Assembly (NCBI RefSeq): GCF_016342405.1
Contig: NZ_JAEINN010000010.1
Location: forward strand, 102,429-166,428
Direction of reading: 5' to 3'
Source of the DNA: Maridesulfovibrio ferrireducens
GTDB taxonomy: Bacteria > Desulfobacterota > Desulfovibrionia > Desulfovibrionales > Desulfovibrionaceae
Length of the DNA stretch: 64,000 bases
The notes under the pieces are model-generated. The model ran no database searches and had not been told where the DNA came from. It saw nothing but the letters and a program-made list of their open reading frames with translations. The translations under genes were made by a program, and so were the position numbers. Every line of letters starts with the position of its first letter. The first letter of the stretch is position 1. Of this stretch, positions 37,687-46,018 are shown in pieces.

Positions 37687-37718
37687 AAATTTATTACCCT
37701 ATCAGGAACACTTCTTGC

Positions 37719-40700
37719 CTATTTTCGGAACTTTACAGCGATGAGAGGTTTCCCGGAATTAAGTTTGGAAAACCGACGTAACACCAGAGACAGAATTGCG
37801 ATCAGCATCAGGAGAATCGGGCCATACTCATTATCCATTCCCACAGTGCATCCTGTTCCGCCCGTATCAGGCGAATTCATACCGAGAATCTGCGGGTCGT
37901 CGATAACTCCCGGATCTGGATTGTCATCATAAGAACCGTTGTCCTTAAGAACTGAAACAACATAATACGCAGTATCAGAATTCAAAACATGAACAGGCTC
38001 AATAAATTTTCCTGACACATCTGTAAGCCACCAGTTGCCGTCCGTATAATTCTCAAGATTTGCATATTTGAATTGTTTATTCGTTCCGTTGGTAAACAAC
38101 TTAGCCAGTGTTAATTCTCTTGCCTCCACCACAGGCAATCCGGTTACAGAATACCGAATACTGATTATACTTTCAGCTGTTGTTTGAATACAAAATGAAG
38201 ACTGATCGCTATAAACACTCTCAAGAGCTGTTCCGTATATAGTATTTACGTTTACAGCAGAGCTGGCCGAATGCGCTTTGCTCAAAAAGGTCGATACTGG
38301 CGCACCAGGCTGATCAGTATTAAGTTCAATCTCGCCTTCAGTAGGATTCTCACCCACCATACCGCTCATAACCAGAGCATAAGGCTGTGGACCGACAGGA
38401 ATATTATTAACGGTAATTTCCGCCTTGTATGTGCCGGCCTGCGGACTATTAACTGTTACAGATACAGTATTGTTCAAGCGGTCAAAATTAGTTGCGACTA
38501 TCTGCGTCCTGAAATTAACACCAATAACCGGTGTAAAAGCAACCGCCGTCCAAACTCCCTCGTCATTAATCATTCCACGGTCAGAATTAATATTCTGACA
38601 ACTAACCCCAAGGTTGCTGTTTTCCTTTTCCACAGCAACTAAAATCTCGCCCTCCGTAAGAGTCAATCCGACCGGAAACGCATATTGCCCTGAGGGAATA
38701 TATGCAAATGATTTTCGAAAAAGTTCATCCCCGACACCACCGTCATATTTGTATATAACGATTTCAATCGTCTCAATAAGGTCAGATGGATTGGTAAAAG
38801 CAAGACCTACAACCTCAAGAGTGCAGGGATAAGAAGGAGGACTAACACGCAAACCGGTTACGTCGTCATCATAATGGCCATCAATTGCGGTAGCATACAG
38901 ACATTTTGTCAATGGGCTTAGACTGACAGCGTTATCCGGATAGACCCATGTTCCATCAGGTTGTTGAACCCTGAGATCCAAATCATTAACCAACCCGCCG
39001 GACGCGGCAACTGACCCTGGATAATCAGTCCACCCAAGAACAGCTTTGAAAGGTTTTTCGTTATTCTCCACTTTAAAAGAAAAGGCCCGGGAATAGGTTG
39101 TATCTGAAGGAGCAGAATCCTTGATATCATGGTATTCTGTTTCATACTTGTCATCAGAATTGATAGAAGACTCTAGGTTGACTCTTCCCCACCCCTGAAC
39201 ATTATCCGGTGCCGCAGTGACTTCCTGTGTAGAACCGGTCCCGTACTGACCGGGAACAAGTGATCCTGCCCCGTGGATAAGACTCGTTTTAACCAGAGCG
39301 GCGCTTGGATCGGTAAAACCTTCCTCCTTCATCAAATACTCACGCAAAACAGCGGCAGTTCCGGCAACCAGCGGGGTTGCCATACTGGTTCCGCCCGACC
39401 AGTAATAGTCGTCGTTGAAAGAACCCCATCCATTTCCCACCTGATTCGAGGACCGTGTTGAAAGAATGTTTGTTCCCGGGGCAACAATTTCCGGTTTGTA
39501 ACGACCGTCTATAGTCGGTCCACGACTTGAAAAGGCAGCTAAGCCGTTGGGCTTATTAGCAACCGGATCAGAAGCTAAAGGCTCAGCAGAATAGCTAAAA
39601 ATATTCCAGAATTGAGAACCGTACCCCTCACTGCTGCCGATTCGGTATGACTCAGAAGCACCGACAGTCAAACAATTTTTAGCTGTTGCCGGAGAATCAA
39701 TGCTGTAAAGATCGATAACTCCGTCCAGATCTTTGTCTTTCCCGGAATTGCCTGCAGCACAAACAATCAAAAAATCTTTATTGTTCCACATAAACTGGTC
39801 GACGCTGACAGATTCACTGTCGTAATTTCCCGGCCCTGAAGACCCCCAGCTGTTGCTGTGAATACGTGCTCCGGCATTATATGCAGGCTCAAAAACGTCA
39901 AACAAATCATTAGGAATTCCGGGAAGGCTTGACCCTCCATCAGCCGGCCCCACAGTTTGAAAATAAAGCCGGGCCTTTGGTGCCGCCCCCGCATAACATG
40001 TGCTCGGAAATGAATTAGCCAAAGGCGATGAACCTGATTTCATACCGTTGCCGAGAACAGTCCCCGCAACATGAGTACCATGCCCGCTATAGTCAATAGT
40101 ACTTACTTCTACTCCTGAAAATACGACATTGTCGATAATCCGACTTCCGCCCTGTCCATCACTGAAATCCTCATGAATACTAGCCTGTTCACCAGTATCA
40201 ATCCCGCTGTCGCAAATGGCTACAATCTGACCTTCACCAAAAAGATTACTACGGGAAACCGGCCATACTTTTTCCTGTTCTGAACGGGCTTCGATTATAC
40301 CGAGTCCAATATTATTGTCAGTGCGATGTTCAGGGGATCTTTCGATCCATTTCACGCCCTTTATATCTTTAAGTCCGTCTACATTTTTAATGGATATTTT
40401 AACATTGATCAAAATACGCCACTCTGACGAAGAGCTTGAAAGCACAGATCCTCCGGCCGAACTGATTTTACTTTTCAGCAAAACCATATCTTCGCCGGGA
40501 AATGCAACGACCCTGACGTCCAGAAAAGCTTCCTGCTCCCGCAGTTTTTCAGGAGTGATATCATATACATCTCTGGACAGCTTCAAATCAGCAGCATACT
40601 CGCCAATCCAACGCACAAAACCCAGCCCCTTGACGACATCAACCTTTGCAGTTCCTAACTTAATTATGAACGCATATTGGGGAATGTAATCAAAAAAAAC

Positions 40701-41066
40701 TGCTCCAAGATCTGCAAGAGACTTTTTCCATGAGGATTGAATAGGGCCGGTAAATTGAACGACGTAGTAATTGTACTCTACAACGTCAGTTGGAGCAGAA
40801 AAAGAAAAAAGCCTTTTAAAAGTTCTTGCAAAACTTGTTGCAGAACTAGAATCATCTGATTTTTCTAAGGGAGGAGATGCCTTGTCAGAGGGCAAAAGAG
40901 TGTCGCCCAGAGATTTATTTAAAGGGTCCACCTGCTGATTCTGAAAATAAAGTTTTGGACCGGAAGAATCACTATCTTCACCACGAACTGAACAGGGACA
41001 CAGAAGAAATGTTAATGTCAAAAAAAACAGTAGTTGTTTAGTCGCAGCGGCTCTGAATGGGCGCAC
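37719..41066 (-). CDS. Large secreted S8 (subtilisin-like) protease with C-terminal sorting tail
   Basis: A 1115-residue exported serine protease. A signal peptide (about 1-29) is followed by a ~230-residue N-terminal region that probably acts as propeptide. The catalytic triad is complete: D286 (AICDSGID), H329 (GHGTHVAGT) and S561 (GGTSMATPL), with the oxyanion Asn in CAAGNSG. Beyond the catalytic domain come beta-rich P-domain/PPC-like regions. The C-terminus reads SPDTGGTGCTVGMD, then a hydrophobic helix ILLMLIAILSLVL and RRF plus basic residues, a tripartite Cys-containing sorting signal of the Synerg/JDVT/MYXO-CTERM kind. The start is GTG at 41066, with AAGGA upstream; nearby ATGs are out of frame. 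It is probably anchored at, or released from, the cell surface. Substrates unknown. Confidence 0.92.
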   Translation of the reverse strand: MRPFRAAATKQLLFFLTLTFLLCPCSVRGEDSDSSGPKLYFQNQQVDPLNKSLGDTLLPSDKASPPLEKSDDSSSATSFARTFKRLFSFSAPTDVVEYNYYVVQFTGPIQSSWKKSLADLGAVFFDYIPQYAFIIKLGTAKVDVVKGLGFVRWIGEYAADLKLSRDVYDITPEKLREQEAFLDVRVVAFPGEDMVLLKSKISSAGGSVLSSSSSEWRILINVKISIKNVDGLKDIKGVKWIERSPEHRTDNNIGLGIIEARSEQEKVWPVSRSNLFGEGQIVAICDSGIDTGEQASIHEDFSDGQGGSRIIDNVVFSGVEVSTIDYSGHGTHVAGTVLGNGMKSGSSPLANSFPSTCYAGAAPKARLYFQTVGPADGGSSLPGIPNDLFDVFEPAYNAGARIHSNSWGSSGPGNYDSESVSVDQFMWNNKDFLIVCAAGNSGKDKDLDGVIDLYSIDSPATAKNCLTVGASESYRIGSSEGYGSQFWNIFSYSAEPLASDPVANKPNGLAAFSSRGPTIDGRYKPEIVAPGTNILSTRSSNQVGNGWGSFNDDYYWSGGTSMATPLVAGTAAVLREYLMKEEGFTDPSAALVKTSLIHGAGSLVPGQYGTGSTQEVTAAPDNVQGWGRVNLESSINSDDKYETEYHDIKDSAPSDTTYSRAFSFKVENNEKPFKAVLGWTDYPGSVAASGGLVNDLDLRVQQPDGTWVYPDNAVSLSPLTKCLYATAIDGHYDDDVTGLRVSPPSYPCTLEVVGLAFTNPSDLIETIEIVIYKYDGGVGDELFRKSFAYIPSGQYAFPVGLTLTEGEILVAVEKENSNLGVSCQNINSDRGMINDEGVWTAVAFTPVIGVNFRTQIVATNFDRLNNTVSVTVNSPQAGTYKAEITVNNIPVGPQPYALVMSGMVGENPTEGEIELNTDQPGAPVSTFLSKAHSASSAVNVNTIYGTALESVYSDQSSFCIQTTAESIISIRYSVTGLPVVEARELTLAKLFTNGTNKQFKYANLENYTDGNWWLTDVSGKFIEPVHVLNSDTAYYVVSVLKDNGSYDDNPDPGVIDDPQILGMNSPDTGGTGCTVGMDNEYGPILLMLIAILSLVLRRFSKLNSGKPLIAVKFRK

Positions 41067-41251
41067 TATACATTTCCTTTTTATAGATTATTGCCACTAG
41101 CTAATAGTTATTAATCTTCTAACATGTCAAGAAATATGTGATAATTAGCGCAAAAACACGCCAGCCAATGCCCCCCCACTTGCCCGAATTTTTTTTTTCG
41201 AATACGATACTATAGTTCATATCATAAACACACTAAAGTAAGAGGTTTCTC

Positions 41252-41749
41252 ATGCTAATGACTGACTTATTATCCAAAGATCAGTGGAATGATCTGGAAA
41301 AAACAATCCATAATGACTGGGGGTTCAATGCAAGTGCATACGATGCCAAAGGAATGACCTTCACCGGCTTTAAAAATTTCGTAAATCCGTTGTGCTCTGA
41401 AATTAAATCCCACCCTGAAGGCATTCAAGCCATCTGTTCAGTGGCCCACCAGCACATGGCCCAGCTGGCCCGGTCCACAGAAAAAAGCGTCATAGAACAA
41501 TGCGACGCAGGAATGGTCAAGATTTGTACCCCCATCATTGTTGATGGCGAATTCATCGGCATTGTAGGCGGCTGCGGACGAGTGCCCGATGATTCCGAAA
41601 TCGAAACCTTCACGGTACACAAAGCCATCAATGTTCCCTTGAACAATATAGAAACACTCGCAAAGGATGTTCCAACCATCTCCAATAAAAAAGCTCAGGA
41701 TCTGGCCACATTCCTTGAAAAATTTGTTGCAGACATTCCCCGCCCCTAA
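41252..41749 (+). CDS. PocR-type sensory domain protein
   Basis: A 165-residue cytosolic protein consisting only of a PocR ligand-binding domain, a PAS-like variant usually attached to regulators or kinases. Family landmarks: DWGFNASAYDAKG (about 27-39), NPLCSEIKSHPEGIQAICS, VIEQCDAGMVKICTPIIVDGEFIGIVGGCGRV, with five cysteines in total. The best-known PocR domain responds to 1,2-propanediol-type molecules. Alone, it may sequester or sense a ligand, or donate it to a partner encoded elsewhere. AAGAGG precedes the ATG, and a weak terminator (41769-41803) follows. It lies 190 bases ahead of wtpA. Confidence 0.85.
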   Translation: MLMTDLLSKDQWNDLEKTIHNDWGFNASAYDAKGMTFTGFKNFVNPLCSEIKSHPEGIQAICSVAHQHMAQLARSTEKSVIEQCDAGMVKICTPIIVDGEFIGIVGGCGRVPDDSEIETFTVHKAINVPLNNIETLAKDVPTISNKKAQDLATFLEKFVADIPRP

Positions 41750-41768
41750 CATCGGGAAACTGACTTTT

Positions 41769-41803
41769 AATCAAAAGACCTCAATTTAGATGGGGTCTTT
41801 TGA
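41769..41803 (+). terminator. Hairpin after the PocR-domain gene
   Basis: A 10-base stem (TCAAAAGACC / GGTCTTTTGA) within a slightly longer repeat lies 20 bases past the stop. The T run behind it is poor, so termination may be partial. Confidence 0.6.
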
Positions 41804-41892
41804 TATCTTTGATGAAAATACCGATAATTACACTTTTTTATTTGTGCTAACCTTCCAACAGTAATTGACAATAATTCCCCTTCAAAATATAC

Positions 41893-41925
41893 GTTAATTA
41901 TATATGCTTAATAATATATAATAAC
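41893..41925 (+). promoter_or_regulatory. Imperfect palindrome at the wtpA promoter (candidate operator)
   Basis: The sequence GTTAATTATATAT, 7-8 bases, ATATATAATAAC is an inverted repeat with a one-base insertion. It includes a TATAAT and ends 16 bases before the wtpA start. A tungstate/molybdate-responsive repressor is a natural candidate; the identity is inference. Confidence 0.45.
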
Positions 41926-41941
41926 TTTAATTGGAGCGAAT

Positions 41942-42919
41942 ATGCGTCTATTCTTACTTGGAGTTACACTCTTTATGCTTTCTCTTCTTTCTGCGGCACC
42001 TGCATTTGCAGGTGAAGATCTCAGTGGCGATGTAATCATGTTCCATGCCGGATCCCTTTCTGTTCCTCTGGCAAAAATGGAAAAAGAATTTGAAGCCATG
42101 CACCCCGGCGTTGACATAAAAAGAGAAGCTGGCGGTTCCACCAAAATGGCCCGTATGATTTCCGAAGTGGGCAAACCTGCTGACATTATGGCTTCTGCCG
42201 ACTACGTGGTTATTGATAAGAACCTCATCCCGAAATATGCAGATTTCAACATCCGCTTTGCTACCAACCAGCTTGTTCTCTGCTATACAGACAACAGCAA
42301 ATTTGCGTCAGAAATTAATGCTGACAACTGGTATGACATTCTCCAGAAACCCGGCGTAATCTGGGGTCACTCTGATCCAAATCTTGATCCTTGCGGATAT
42401 CGCAGTGTTATGGTTCTTCAACTGGCTGAAAAATTTTACAACAAACCTGGTCTTTACGAGAAACTGGTTTCAGTCCGCAAAAAAGAATGGGTTCGTCCCA
42501 AATCTGTTGAGCTTATCTCTCTGCTTAAAACAGGCAACATGGACTACGCATGGGAATACCTTTCCGTTGCAGTTCAGCATGGCTTGAAATACATCACACT
42601 TAATAAGCACATCAACCTTTCCGATTACAAATATAATAAGTTCTACGAACAGGCCCAAGTAACCGTAAGCGGTAAAAAACCCGGCACAACTATTGTTCGC
42701 ACCGGTAAATCCATCACTTACGGCATCACCGAACTGAAAGACGCGCCGAACAAACCGGCAGCAACAGCATTCCTAGCTTACATGCTTTCTCCTGAAGGCG
42801 GTCTCAAAATCCTCAAGGAAATGGGCCAGCCTCCTTTCGTTCCTGCAATCATTCCTGACGATGCAATGCTCAAAAAAATGCCTGCATCCCTGCAGAAACT
42901 CGTAAAAGTAAAAAAATAA
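41942..42919 (+). CDS. wtpA: Tungstate/molybdate ABC transporter substrate-binding protein WtpA
   Basis: Periplasmic oxyanion-binding protein. A signal peptide (1-22, ending AFA) is followed by [23 protein letters not shown], the WtpA/ModA opening whose Ser residues bind the oxyanion; [25 protein letters not shown] supplies the second loop, and [15 protein letters not shown] is the WtpA-specific region with the Asp and Glu residues that give octahedral binding. 325 residues is normal. Tungstate would supply W-dependent formate dehydrogenases and oxidoreductases. It is followed by a hairpin and then wtpB and wtpC. Whether W or Mo is preferred cannot be read from sequence. Confidence 0.92.
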   Translation: MRLFLLGVTLFMLSLLSAAPAFAGEDLSGDVIMFHAGSLSVPLAKMEKEFEAMHPGVDIKREAGGSTKMARMISEVGKPADIMASADYVVIDKNLIPKYADFNIRFATNQLVLCYTDNSKFASEINADNWYDILQKPGVIWGHSDPNLDPCGYRSVMVLQLAEKFYNKPGLYEKLVSVRKKEWVRPKSVELISLLKTGNMDYAWEYLSVAVQHGLKYITLNKHINLSDYKYNKFYEQAQVTVSGKKPGTTIVRTGKSITYGITELKDAPNKPAATAFLAYMLSPEGGLKILKEMGQPPFVPAIIPDDAMLKKMPASLQKLVKVKK

Positions 42920-42935
42920 TCAGCCCACAACACAT

Positions 42936-42966
42936 GAAAGCCGGACGAAATATTCGTCCGGCTTTC
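42936..42966 (+). terminator. Intercistronic hairpin between wtpA and wtpB
   Basis: A perfect 14-base stem (GAAAGCCGGACGAA and its complement) with a 3-base loop is followed by only a weak T run (TTATT). It sits in the 61-base wtpA-wtpB gap and could attenuate transcription or protect the wtpA message, giving more binding protein than membrane parts. Confidence 0.7.
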
Positions 42967-42980
42967 TTATTAAGAACCTC

Positions 42981-43769
42981 ATGAAAAAATTCCACAATAT
43001 TTCAGTAAGCAATATTATCTCGGCTTTCCTTGTTCTCGGCTTTATCCTCCTCCCACTGAGCCAGTTGATTTTTGGCTCAAGCCCTACAGAAATAATTGAT
43101 ACCATCATGGATAAGGATGTCCGCGAGGCAATTATTCGCAGTATGGCCTGTTCCGGGCTTGCAGCCATATTAGCTTTTGCCATAGGAACTCCATTTGCAT
43201 TTCTGCTGGCCCGCAACAATTTCAAAGGAAAAGAATTACTTAATTCCATAATCGATCTGCCTATCATGATCCCGCATCCAGTTATCGGCATAGCTTTGCT
43301 GGGCATTGCCGGACGCAACCACTGGATAGGACAACGACTGCTTGATGCCGGAATCCGGCTCATGGGAACATCCACAGGAATTGTGGCAGTGCTGCTCTTT
43401 GTAGGACTGCCCTTCTATATAAATGCGGCGCGGGACGGTTTTGAAAGTGTCCCTGAACGACTGGAAAAAGCCGCTCGTACTCTCGGAGCAAACAGAAGCC
43501 AGACATTTTTCAGGGTAACATTCCCGCTGGCGTGGAAATACCTGCTCACAGGAATGATCATGTGCATGGCACGTGCACTCAGCGAATTCGGCGCAGTGGT
43601 TATTATAGCCTATCATCCAATGGTCGCTCCGGTGCTTATGTACGAAAGATTCACAGCTTACGGTCTTTCATACTCCCGTCCTGTAGCGATTTGGCTTATT
43701 GCCCTTTCACTAGTTCTGTTTGCAGCTCTCAGACTTCTTTCAAGAGGATTAAAAGGTAACAAAATATGA
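42981..43769 (+). CDS. wtpB: Tungstate/molybdate ABC transporter permease WtpB
   Basis: ModB/WtpB-type permease, 262 residues with about six membrane helices. The EAA loop that contacts the ATPase is visible as LEKAARTLGANRSQTFFRVTFPLAWK near residue 157. Other family segments are DLPIMIPHPVIGIALLG and ARALSEFGAVVIIAYHP. It is the second gene of the operon and overlaps wtpC by four bases (ATGA). Confidence 0.92.
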   Translation: MKKFHNISVSNIISAFLVLGFILLPLSQLIFGSSPTEIIDTIMDKDVREAIIRSMACSGLAAILAFAIGTPFAFLLARNNFKGKELLNSIIDLPIMIPHPVIGIALLGIAGRNHWIGQRLLDAGIRLMGTSTGIVAVLLFVGLPFYINAARDGFESVPERLEKAARTLGANRSQTFFRVTFPLAWKYLLTGMIMCMARALSEFGAVVIIAYHPMVAPVLMYERFTAYGLSYSRPVAIWLIALSLVLFAALRLLSRGLKGNKI

Positions 43770-44803
43770 TTACCATTGAGAACTTAGATGTAAATCTTCC
43801 AAATTTTTCTCTTGATAATATCAACCTTCAAATAGATGAAGGTGATTTTTTTACATTGCTGGGCCCTACCGGTTCCGGAAAATCTGTACTGCTGGAAACC
43901 ATTGCCGGACTTATCCCTGTTTCGAGCGGATCAATTAAAATAAACCGGACTGATATTACCCGCACAGCTCCGGAAAAACGCGGTCTGTCTATTGTTTATC
44001 AGGACTATGCTCTTTTTCCGCATCTCAGTGTTAAAGATAACATTACTTTCGGTGCAAGATATAAAAATATTGAAAAAATTAAGGCTGACAATAAAGCTCA
44101 TGAACTAGCTGAAATGCTGAATATTTCACACCTGCTGGACCGCACTCCCCGAAATCTTTCCGGCGGAGAAAAACAACGGGCTTCCATCGCCCGCGCACTG
44201 CTGGTCGACCCTGCTGTACTGCTGCTGGATGAACCTCTTTCCGCTCTTGATCCTGCTTTCAGGCAGGAAGTTCAGGATCTACTGAAATCCATTCACAGGG
44301 AAACCGGAATTACTTTTGTAATGGTCACCCATGACTTTGATGAAGCCCTCTACCTGGCAACCAATGGCGCTATCATCAAAGATGGGGAATTAATCCGAAA
44401 AGGATTAATCCGGGATATTTTCAATACTCCCGGATCTGAATTTGTAGCTAATTTCGTAGGCATGACCAATATTTATGTATGCTCTCCTGAAAATGACTGT
44501 ATGCGTTCAGGGGAACTGTCATTGCAATGCGAAAAACAAATAAGCAACGAGAAATGCCACATGGCATTCAGGCCGGAAGAAATTATACTAGGGAACGAGC
44601 TACCTGAACAAGGACATCCGAACTGCTTTGAGGCGGTAATAAAAACCATAACCGTCGGTGGATTTCATGCCCGGGTTACTTTGGATTATGCGGGGATTGA
44701 AATTAACGCCCTTGTGCCTCGAAATTTAATTATTAATGGAGAGCTTGAAACAGGCTCTAAAATAAAAGTATCTATACCACCAAAAAGTATACATCTTTTT
44801 TAA
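43766..44803 (+). CDS. wtpC: Tungstate/molybdate ABC transporter ATP-binding protein WtpC
   Basis: Cytoplasmic ATPase of the tungstate/molybdate importer, 345 residues. Walker A GPTGSGKS (about 34-41), Q-loop VYQDYALFPHLSV, signature LSGGEKQRASIARAL, Walker B LLLDEPLSALD and the His of MVTHDFDEAL are all intact. The last ~110 residues form a TOBE-like regulatory domain (HMAFRPEEIIL and on). It completes the wtpABC operon and converges on the selenoprotein gene. Confidence 0.93.
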   Translation: MITIENLDVNLPNFSLDNINLQIDEGDFFTLLGPTGSGKSVLLETIAGLIPVSSGSIKINRTDITRTAPEKRGLSIVYQDYALFPHLSVKDNITFGARYKNIEKIKADNKAHELAEMLNISHLLDRTPRNLSGGEKQRASIARALLVDPAVLLLDEPLSALDPAFRQEVQDLLKSIHRETGITFVMVTHDFDEALYLATNGAIIKDGELIRKGLIRDIFNTPGSEFVANFVGMTNIYVCSPENDCMRSGELSLQCEKQISNEKCHMAFRPEEIILGNELPEQGHPNCFEAVIKTITVGGFHARVTLDYAGIEINALVPRNLIINGELETGSKIKVSIPPKSIHLF

Positions 44804-44840
44804 ACATGCAAAACAAATCAATAATTTTAATATTGAAAAT

Positions 44841-44875
44841 AAAAAAACCCGAACAATGTCAACATTGCCCGGGTT
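44841..44875 (-). terminator. Terminator between wtpC and the selenoprotein gene
   Basis: An interrupted stem (AACCCG plus CAATG against CATTG plus CGGGTT) with loop TCAA and, on the minus strand, a run of seven Ts. It mainly serves the minus-strand peroxiredoxin gene, and may also slow wtpC readthrough. Confidence 0.8.
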
Positions 44876-44896
44876 CAACTTTACTACAATAACGGC

Positions 44897-45619
44897 TTAG
44901 TCAAAAGCCATGCCTACTTTCCACTCATCACACACCTTGCCCACCAAATCAGGACCGGGGTTAAGAGTTTTTTTACCGGGTTTCCAGCCGGAAGGGCAAA
45001 CTTCTGAGGCCTTGGTTTTACGAACCAATTGATAAGCCTGAATCTGACGGATAGTCTCGGATACGTTACGGCCCACAGGCGGAGTCAAGACTTCGTAGCC
45101 GACAATCACACCATCAGGGTCGATCAAGAACCGACCACGCATATCAACACCGGCATCATCGTCATACACTCCGTAGAGTTCCCCTACTTTGCCACCACCG
45201 TCTGAAAGCATAGGGAAAGGAATTTTCCCGGCAGTTATCATCTTACCCAACTCTTCCTGCTCCCACATTTTATGCACAAAGACACTATCTGTACTCATAG
45301 TAAGAACCTGAACACCGAGTGCTTCAAATTCAGAATATTTTTCGGCGACCGCCGAAACTTCAGTAGCTCAAACGAAGGTGAAATCGCCAGGGTAAAAGCA
45401 CAGTACAACCCACTTCCCGAGATAATCGGAAAGAGTAACGTCCTTAAACCCGCCGTTCTGATAAGCTCCAGCGGTAAAATCCGGGGCTTTATGACCTGCT
45501 TTAATCATGGATACTGCTCCCTTATTAGTTGCGGTGGATTCAGCTTGAACTTCTTGCTTATCTTCTGCCGCAGCTACGTTAACAGGCTTTGAACAACCTG
45601 CTGGTTGTGAATTACTCAT
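44897..45619 (-). CDS. Selenocysteine-containing 2-Cys-type peroxiredoxin (UGA = Sec84)
   Basis: A typical AhpC/Prx1-like peroxiredoxin of 240 residues whose reading frame is interrupted only by one TGA (45370-45368, minus strand). That TGA falls exactly where the peroxidatic cysteine belongs: FYPGDFTFV-(UGA)[11 protein letters not shown], compared with FTFVCPTE in the family. Both sides are in the same frame and align without loss. Ten bases past the UGA begins a 7-base stem with a GGTC loop (45340-45357), a bacterial SECIS-like hairpin. The resolving cysteine is present (C208 in [11 protein letters not shown]). The N-terminal 37 residues, with C9, extend beyond the family core. GGAGGG precedes the ATG. 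Sec at the peroxidatic position should raise reactivity toward peroxides. Reads as cytosolic, convergent to wtpABC. Confidence 0.9.
45340..45357 (-). promoter_or_regulatory. SECIS-like hairpin for selenocysteine insertion
   Basis: On the minus strand TTTCGGC, loop GGTC, GCCGAAA form a perfect 7-base stem. The loop starts 18 bases after the UGA and has G in its first two positions, both as in bacterial SECIS elements bound by SelB. It lies inside the coding region, as bacterial SECIS elements do. Confidence 0.8.
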
Positions 45620-46018
45620 ATGTCTATTCCCTCCATCTCTTGATTACTTTTATTGCTATCAGTAATTCATATCAATAGGAAGTATTTTCATCACAAAAAC
45701 GAATACTTTATATAAAAAATTAATTCATCAGCTAGAGATTCTAAATCGAAAAACATTAAAACAAAGCAAATACTATTTTTAAAGACCTCAAGTTCACATT
45801 TTTTTACCAGCTACAATTCAATATATTTCATATAATTACCTGCGAATGAATACAAGTAGACCAAGATCTTCAACAAGTACGCAGCTATTTTTCATGTTTC
45901 TTCAAAATAGTTTTCTTTATGATTCTTTATTTGCTAGATATTTTTACTTTTTGTTGAGTCTGGGATACGAGAGAGTTGTCTCACAATATTTTAAAACAAA
46001 AAAATTATTAACAAATAT
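45620..46018. other. Divergent promoter region between the selenoprotein and the peptide-synthetase operon
   Basis: 399 very AT-rich bases without a gene. It must contain both divergent promoters. A GAGA-GTTG-TCTC inverted repeat lies near 45971-45982, 37 bases before the MFS start. I see no riboswitch. Confidence 0.5.

Noticed and set aside
45298..45371. Peroxiredoxin read as a pseudogene or as two separate genes
   Set aside because: The stop is TGA at the catalytic Cys, both parts stay in one frame at full family length, the ribosome site is good, and a SECIS-like hairpin follows.
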